A stretch of 64,000 nt of DNA from Ophioceras dolichostomum (lineage: Eukaryota; Ascomycota; Sordariomycetes; Magnaporthales; Ophioceraceae): the NCBI GenBank assembly GCA_003049485.1, contig PYST01000212.1, positions 1-64,000 of the forward strand. The letters run 5' to 3'. Numbering within the stretch: position 1 is the stretch's first letter; the number at the start of each line of letters is the position of its first letter. The notes below the pieces were generated by a model. The model worked only from the letters and a program-made list of their open reading frames with translations, had not been told where the DNA came from and made no database searches. The position numbers and the translations under genes were made by a program. Positions 58,201-64,000 of this stretch are shown piece by piece.

Positions 58201-60640
58201 CCCAGAACTTGACGCGTCCAGACTTGTCCAGAGACACAACCGTGGTGTCGTCCTGGCTGAACGTGAAGTCTTTACCGGCCTTACCGGTATTGATCTTCAG
58301 TGAGCATTGCTTCGCCAGCCGATCCGTGTCCACCACGCGGTCATGTCCGGGCTTGAACAGGCCGTGCTGCATGATGAAGCCCGGCCAAACGATGTTAATA
58401 GACTTGCCACGACCTACAGCGAAGTACTCTGGGTGGGTCGTCGAGGTGCGCGCACGTGTCTTGAGCACGCCACCGGGAGCATCGCCCTCAGCAGACGTGA
58501 TAGGCGGCAGCGCAAATCCGTACTGCTCCGGGTTGGCATCGTCCAGGTGGTCCTTCTCGCCGTCGCGGATCTGGACCCAGTAGACGGTGCCGCTGATACC
58601 CGTACCAATGATGCACTCCTTGTGGATGGCCGACTGGTCACTGGCGGGCGTCGACGACAGGGCGAGGTTGAAAATGCGGTCCTTGGTGTCAGTGAACAGC
58701 TTGGCATCCTTGCCGTCCATCTGCCGGATCACGCGAAGACCGCCGGCCTTTGACATGCCGTAGGTCATGTAGCTCTCCGAAGCCGTGACAAGGTTGCGAT
58801 CAACCTGGTCGAAGTCCTTCTTAAGCCGGGCTATGTCGATGATGGCCTCGTCGCGGAAGGTTGGGCGCGTATCCTCCTCGGTCTCCTGAACGGTGATGGA
58901 AATCCAGGGCTTCATAGGGAAGTTGTACACCTTAATAGGGTCCTCGGACTCCTCAACGACAACGACCTCGTCGGCCTCAGCGCTCTCCCAGCTGTCTGCC
59001 ACAGCGCCGGGGCCGGGTGTGGCGGCGGCTTCCTCCACGATCTCCCGCACAGCCAGAGCAAGATCAGCCGGGAGTGTATCCTCGAGGACGGAGTTGTTAC
59101 CCTCCTTATCGAGCTCCTTTTTGATTGCCTGGGCCGCAATATGGGCAGACTCCTCAAAGTCACGCTCGGACTTGGCGTGGTTCATCTCAGCGAGGTCGCG
59201 AGCGATTTCAGCCTGGGCGTGCTCGTGCTCGGCGCGCGCGAGGGCTTCCTGGGCCTCCTTGTGCGCAATGCGGGCAAGGTCGCTGACCGCATCGGCCACA
59301 GTCTCCTTCTGCTGCTCCTCAGGGTCCGGGGTGACTGTGATCACTACAGGCGTGGACTCAGCAGCATCATTCAGCTTCCGCCGAGAATGCTCCGGAGTTG
59401 AGAGCGGGCTCCGATCAGCTCCCAGACGCTTGTGGTCAGAACCACCGGCAGGAGAACCAGAACTACCAGGGGCGGCGGCAGGCTTCTTCAGGATCTGAAT
59501 GGGCAGGGTCGCCGTCTGGCCGGCGCCGGGAACACTGGAAGCGGAGGCACCCGGAGTGGTCGACGTCTTGGGAGTCCGGTTCAGGGGAGACGAAGCAGCA
59601 AGGTCCTCGAACGGGTTTGAGTAGTTGAACATACTCGTGCGTGTAGCTCCAGCACCGCTAGCCTCTGCAGGGCCATCATATTTTGGCTTCGGCGACTCAA
59701 AGTCGAATGTGCCCATCGGAACCTGTGTCTCCTGGGGAGCGCCATGCTCGGAATACTGCTCGAACGGAGACGACTCGTGTGTGCTCTCTCGAGCAGGCTC
59801 GTTCGCCGCCTCTGTCAAAGACTGGGGCGTGAGTGAGCTCTGCTGCGGCGCATCTGCGGCAGTGTACGATGGCTCGTTCTGGCTGGGCTTGGGCCGATTC
59901 AGCAGATTGAGGAGATACTGCTGCGACTCGGCAGACGTCGCGGTCGAGGCCCACGGCTGGGGGACCGGGGGAGCGGGAGCCGGCTGGGGAACCGTCGGCT
60001 CGTGATGAGGCGGATCGTCCCTGACATTGCCCTTCATAAGGGCAGCCAGGAGACCGGTCGGATCAGACGGGCCGGGGGCAGGTGCGTGGATGATCTCGCG
60101 AGGGGCCTCCTCGTGAGGCGAGGACGAGTAGTGGTGGTGCTGTTGCTCCACCGGCGGCTGGCTCGCGCTGCTAGAGCCGCTGAACTTGAGCAGACTCAGC
60201 AGGTTGCCCTGCCTCTCGGAATTGCTGCGCTCGTTGATCTCGGAGCGGTCGTGCGTGTATGAGGACGACATGCCGTATTGCGGCTGAGCCTGCTGGCGGC
60301 CGAAGCCCATGGCCCCCATGATTCCAGGGGGGAATTGAGCATTCGGGAATCCACTGGCGGGAGGGGTCGGAGCAGAGGGCATTTGAGACTCCATCACTCC
60401 AGAAGCAGCATGGCTATGGTGGAACGGCGGCAGCGAATACGGCCCCTCTTGCGACTGCTCGTAGTACTGCGATTGGTTCGCTTGGTGGTACGACGTGAAC
60501 TGCGCGAGGAGATCATCGGTCGGATGAGGAGGCTGGTGGCTCTGTTTCTGGGCTTGATTGTTCGACCGGGCCTCCTGGTTCGACGTGCGCCGAAGCTGGT
60601 CGAGCAACGATTGAAAACCTCCGCCCCCGTTTGCCTCCAT
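55212..60640 (-). CDS. EDC4/Ge-1 (Varicose)-like decapping scaffold protein
   Basis: Two exons on the minus strand, 60640-55574 and 55397-55212 (5253 nt), encode 1750 aa. EDC4-type proteins scaffold the Dcp1-Dcp2 decapping complex in P bodies. Residues 1-430 are Gln/Pro/Ser-rich disorder with five short leucine motifs. A charged coiled coil lies at about 441-512. A WD40-like propeller occupies about 574-1053, starting at PMKPWISITVQETEEDTR. Coiled coils follow at about 1217-1433, then a His/Gln/Pro-rich stretch, and the conserved C-terminal helical domain (about 1590-1750, with GNHDEAMMKWLQGSPYEQEV and NFHQMLPNL joined by the splice to DSEILSITPKILELIKTRIE). I chose Met at 60640 (MEANGGGGFQSLLDQL). 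The frame stays open to 61084, but that 148-residue part looks like translated leader. Identity is from overall architecture and the C-terminal domain. Confidence 0.88.
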
Positions 60641-61993
60641 CTTGATGTCCCCGCGAGTGACGATGCTTCCGGGGAAATGATGGAGGATAGCCGGGAGGGC
60701 AAAGGTGTATGTATGCGCTATAGAATGCCAATGAGAAATAGGTGACTTGAGGTTTGAATTAAGGTGAAGAAAGAGTTGCGGCCCCAGGCCAGCTCTCGAC
60801 TCCAGACGGTGGGACGAGGTGGCGAGGGCAGGAACGACGGAGAGAGCAGACGGCAATGACGAAGTCGATATGTATGCGGATTTACGAAAAGAGAACCCTG
60901 TCAACGCTGCTTTCCCTAGCGATAGAAGCTGCACGAAAATATCTAGTATTCCCGCGCGAGCTGCAGATGTCAGGGAAAGGAAGAGAAGACGCGGGTAACG
61001 AAGCCAGAAAATCACAACAATGACGAAGCTCTGACCACGGAAAATTGGAAGGGAAGATGGTGGTCGAAAAGTCAACAACTGCACGCCGCCCGTATCAAAA
61101 ATTTATCAGGACGGCGGTTGGGTGGAAATGCATGCGATCGTGGTGCGAAGCCAGTGGCTGGAATTGCTGCCCATAGTGGGTCTGAAAGGTGGGGAACTAG
61201 CTCGATCCATCGCCCCTGCTCACACGCTGCCTGGCTGCTGCTCACGCCAGGGCCTGGGGTTCCTGGTGGGCTGGCCCGATAGACTCACGACAAACGGAGC
61301 GGAAGATCAGGGGGACCGGAGCACGCTTGACAGTGCGTCGGCCCACTATGGATGCTCCCGTTCAGCGTTTCAGAAGCCTGGATCACAGTGCCAGTGAGTG
61401 CGTGCCAGGCGGCAAGCCAGCGCAGTGAACAACGGCTCAGTGCCTCCCGTCCGGTTCGTAGCTGCCCTGGAACGGAGCAGAGATTAGGTAATCGTGCGGG
61501 TGGTAGTGTGTGTCGCTCCGCCTGGGCGTCAGGAACCCACCCGACCAGCTGACAGAGAAATCCAGAACCACGCCTCCGAGGCTGGCTAGCTGGCTTCTGC
61601 AACATCTTTGGCACCACCTTGCGAATAACATCATTAGATCGCATCGGGTGTCCCTTGACCGCTCATTCACTCTCCTCCTCGTCTTCCTCGGGAGGTCCTC
61701 CCCCCATCTCTGACGACGGCCAGTCATCGACAGGACTCTCTCCCTTTAATTAGAAGCATCCATAGTCCAATAGGTACCCACGTAGCGTCAGAGAAGCCTG
61801 AAGAAGCCTGAAGCAGCGCACGCGACTACCCGTTGTCCCGTCCTGTGCGAATTTGCGCCGTCCGTCTCGAATCCCGAGTCACCACTTCTCCGGCACGGCT
61901 ACTTCCACTCCGTCTGTCTGAGACCTACCTGCGTACCTTCGAGGCCTTTCGCTGTTACGGCGCGCGCGGCGGCGTGCGCAAGCTCTAGTCGCC
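60641..61993. promoter_or_regulatory. Divergent promoter region of EDC4-like and small membrane protein genes
   Basis: 1.35 kb between two divergent start codons. The side next to EDC4 is an open frame for 444 nt without conserved features and is best read as 5' leader. No clear TATA box and no other gene. Confidence 0.5.
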
Positions 61994-62585
61994 ATGTTTT
62001 GTCTACGAAGGTTTTTCCGCCCGCTTGCGTCTTCTCCCCACTATACACCCCTCCCACTACACACCGCATCAAAGCTAACGTGAAGCGAACCTTGCCTTCC
62101 CTCTAAACAGCTGGCTCCCGCTCCTCTTCATCCCTACGAACGCGTCCCCGGCCTTCATCTTCCTCTTCTTCGCCTGCACCTACTTCCTCAACAAGCCGTG
62201 CAACTACTGCACCTTCCTGCTGCTGGTCCTCTTCCTGACCTCGTGCAACTGGAGCGACCGCTGCTTCTTCGACTTCTCGGCCAACTGGTTCCAACCGAGA
62301 CCCTCGACGACATCGTCGTCGTCGTCGTCGTCCTCCTCCTCCCCTTCAACGGCGAACTCGACGACGGGCAGCGGCGTCGACTACAGCGGAGGCCTCGACG
62401 ACGCCACCGCCGCGGTGGCCGCCGAGATCTTCAACAGCTCCGCCACGGCCCTCGCGAGCGCCGCGGCAGACCAGATCGTGCGCGCGAGGGCGGAGTGGAC
62501 CGGTCTCGGCATGGAGTGGCTGCGTAGCCTGCTGGGGAGGAGGGAGTGGAGGGTGGACTGCCTCGATATCTACATCCGGTTATGA
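61994..62585 (+). CDS. Small cysteine-rich membrane protein with micro first exon
   Basis: Two exons, 61994-62010 (17 nt, MFCLR plus two bases) and 62111-62585, encode 163 aa. The 100-nt intron begins GTTTTT, has a GCTAAC branch point near 62074 and ends CTAAACAG. Exon 2 alone has no early ATG, so the gene is easily missed. Two hydrophobic segments lie at about residues 7-28 (WLPLLFIPTNASPAFIFLFF) and 39-51 (CTFLLLVLFLTSC). Cysteines occur at 3, 28, 36, 39, 51 and 57. A tract of ten serines encoded mostly by TCG repeats follows near residue 72, then a soluble Ala-rich amphipathic tail ending WRVDCLDIYIRL. The first 60 residues have the look of a conserved membrane anchor, but I do not know a family name. 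The start and first splice are inferred. An alternative first exon further upstream is possible. Confidence 0.65.
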
Positions 62586-64000
62586 CCGAATATGTATAGA
62601 GTGGAGTGGAGAATTCTTGCTTGGGACAGCGAGTGACCGTAGCTGGCTTCGTGCCTTAGGGGCACCACCATCTCGCGGACCTGGCTGTCTAAGCGCTGGT
62701 ATTGTAGTGCTGTGTTCATCTATGGGCGTTTGGAATCTGTCTGTTGGTCCTTTTTGGGAAACATGCGGTCTACCTTATTTCGCGCAGCGGAACGAACTGG
62801 CGATTTGGCTTCTTGGACAGGGATAGTCGGAACGGCTAGGATGGTGGGCTTTCCACCAGGTCACGCCCCGAATACGAGGATGGGGCATGGAGATAATACC
62901 TAAAGAATGAGCAATGATATACGGAAAGCGCTTTTACGAGATCTCTTCTGAGGACAGATGCCATGAAAGTGATGTTGGCCCGGGGATAGGCAGCGCCGCC
63001 CGACTCCGCGTTAAGAGGATGTTGATCAACTGCATGCATGTTCCTGTCTAACTGACAATGCCTCCCGGTACCTCACAAGGCCGTTACTCCGACTCGGTAA
63101 TGGTATGCTTGAGCCGAATCTTGCTCGCGGCAGCATTCAGTCATAATTCCCTGCCCGATATTTGCCTAGATGTTGTCGTCTTATAAGGGTGGAGCCGAGC
63201 CCCAAGCAAGAGTGATCATCACATCCACCTCGCCATCAACAATCAAGGAGGAGAGCAGAAAAGGCATGGAGGTGTGACAGAAGAATCTTGGTAGAGCTAG
63301 AAGGATACCTTCTTGGACAGGAAACGAGGAACCTAGGTACAAGAAAGGGCCTAAGACAGCGTAACGGGTGCTCCCTGGTTCGACAGATGCACGAGGCATC
63401 CGTTCGAGATTGCGCAGCCAGCCTATACCAAAACGTCGATCGAGTTTGCCGCATTCCTTCCAGGTCAATGAGACAGTCCCAGTCACTGTGCTAGGACATG
63501 GGATTTCTCTGACTGACCCTGCAGTGCGCCGGACGGACCGGGAGTGGTGTGCAGCCCGGTTGGGACCGCCATGGACCCGATGGCTCCCCGGGATGCCCCC
63601 CAGGAACCAGGACGCACCGGGAGAGCCCCTGTCTGTGGCAAGAGAGCTGGAGGAGTTGATTGTCCGCAGATCGTGCCCATTCTCCCGGTAGCTGGACCTC
63701 GACGTCAGCGCGCGGTGAACGACGTCTGCGTCTAGATCCGATCGGCTCCCCAGCGAGAGGATCTGATGTCCATCCACGCACGTTGGTCACGAGAGATGAT
63801 TGTGTATCGACTTGATGGCATTCTATAGCCAGTTTGAAGCCATATAATTCCTCAAGACATAGCCTGCGACACTCCATCTCGTCATCAACACCGGCCAAGC
63901 AGGCCTCCGAGGCGTCTGCACGTACCTGAACTTTGACCCATCAGGGGGAGGACCCGGATCATCCAAACATTTGGCCACCAGATGTCGGCACTTCCAGCGC
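62586..64000. other. Right-edge region, no supported gene
   Basis: Minus-strand open frames at 63898-63491 and 63777-63181 (135 and 198 aa) overlap in different frames and show no motif I know. A gene entering from beyond the right edge on the minus strand is possible but cannot be shown. The rest is non-coding 3' region of the small membrane protein. Confidence 0.45.

Noticed and set aside
60641..61084. 148-residue N-terminal extension of the EDC4-like frame
   Set aside because: Frame is open but has hydrophobic, unconserved-looking content; Met at 60640 begins the recognisable tail with the first leucine motif.
63181..63898. Two overlapping minus-strand frames at the right edge
   Set aside because: No motif, mutual frame conflict, and no visible splice logic within the window.
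1..64000. CRISPR array, transposase, LTR pair or attachment site
   Set aside because: No spaced direct repeats of suitable length, no transposase or reverse-transcriptase motif, and no long terminal repeats were seen. The window is eukaryotic.

Overview
This window is nuclear DNA from a filamentous ascomycete (Pezizomycotina, most likely Sordariomycetes; I do not go further than that). Genes are sparse and lie on both strands. They carry short GT..AG introns with CTAAC/TAAC-like branch points, coding exons are strongly GC-rich, and 5' leaders are pyrimidine-rich. The gene set is typical of these fungi: a HET-domain protein, an ABCB-type MDR transporter, a PL3 pectate lyase, a secreted L-amino acid oxidase, vacuolar VNX1, proteasomal RPT6 and an EDC4-like decapping scaffold. 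There is no tRNA, rRNA or CRISPR array that I can support.

Left end (1-11.5 kb): a damaged accessory zone. A G-domain GTPase fragment (minus) is head-to-head with a seven-exon HSP70-like gene (plus) that carries two in-frame stops. Next comes a kynurenine-formamidase-like alpha/beta hydrolase (minus) broken by three frameshifts and one stop. After an intact APC-family permease lies a HET-domain gene (minus) whose C-terminal homology runs past an in-frame TAG and through a frameshift. All four stop-gain lesions can be explained by C-to-T change at CpA on one strand or the other, the preferred context of repeat-induced point mutation (RIP). The frameshifts need another explanation.

Middle (13-35 kb): intact lifestyle genes separated by long empty intergenic DNA. 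They are a full ABCB transporter (7 exons, 1400 aa), a membrane-anchored protein with a beta-trefoil-like head, a secreted L-amino acid oxidase (7 exons), a PL3 pectate lyase, an acyl-protein-thioesterase-like hydrolase and a short-chain dehydrogenase.

Right (38-62.6 kb): housekeeping genes. VNX1 (1216 aa) and RPT6 (389 aa) are divergent across 3.5 kb. Then come an uncharacterised 741-aa protein, the EDC4-like scaffold (1750 aa), and a small cysteine-rich membrane protein with a 17-nt first exon, divergent from EDC4. The last 1.4 kb has no gene I can support.

Where exon coordinates are given, the summed exon lengths are divisible by three and the joins restore recognisable family motifs. Splice sites are read from sequence only. 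The most interesting leads are the clustered lesions at the left end, the structured 413-nt intron of RPT6, repeated leucine motifs in the EDC4 tail, a stop codon isolated on its own exon in the oxidase gene, and the small two-exon membrane protein that has no long ATG-initiated ORF.
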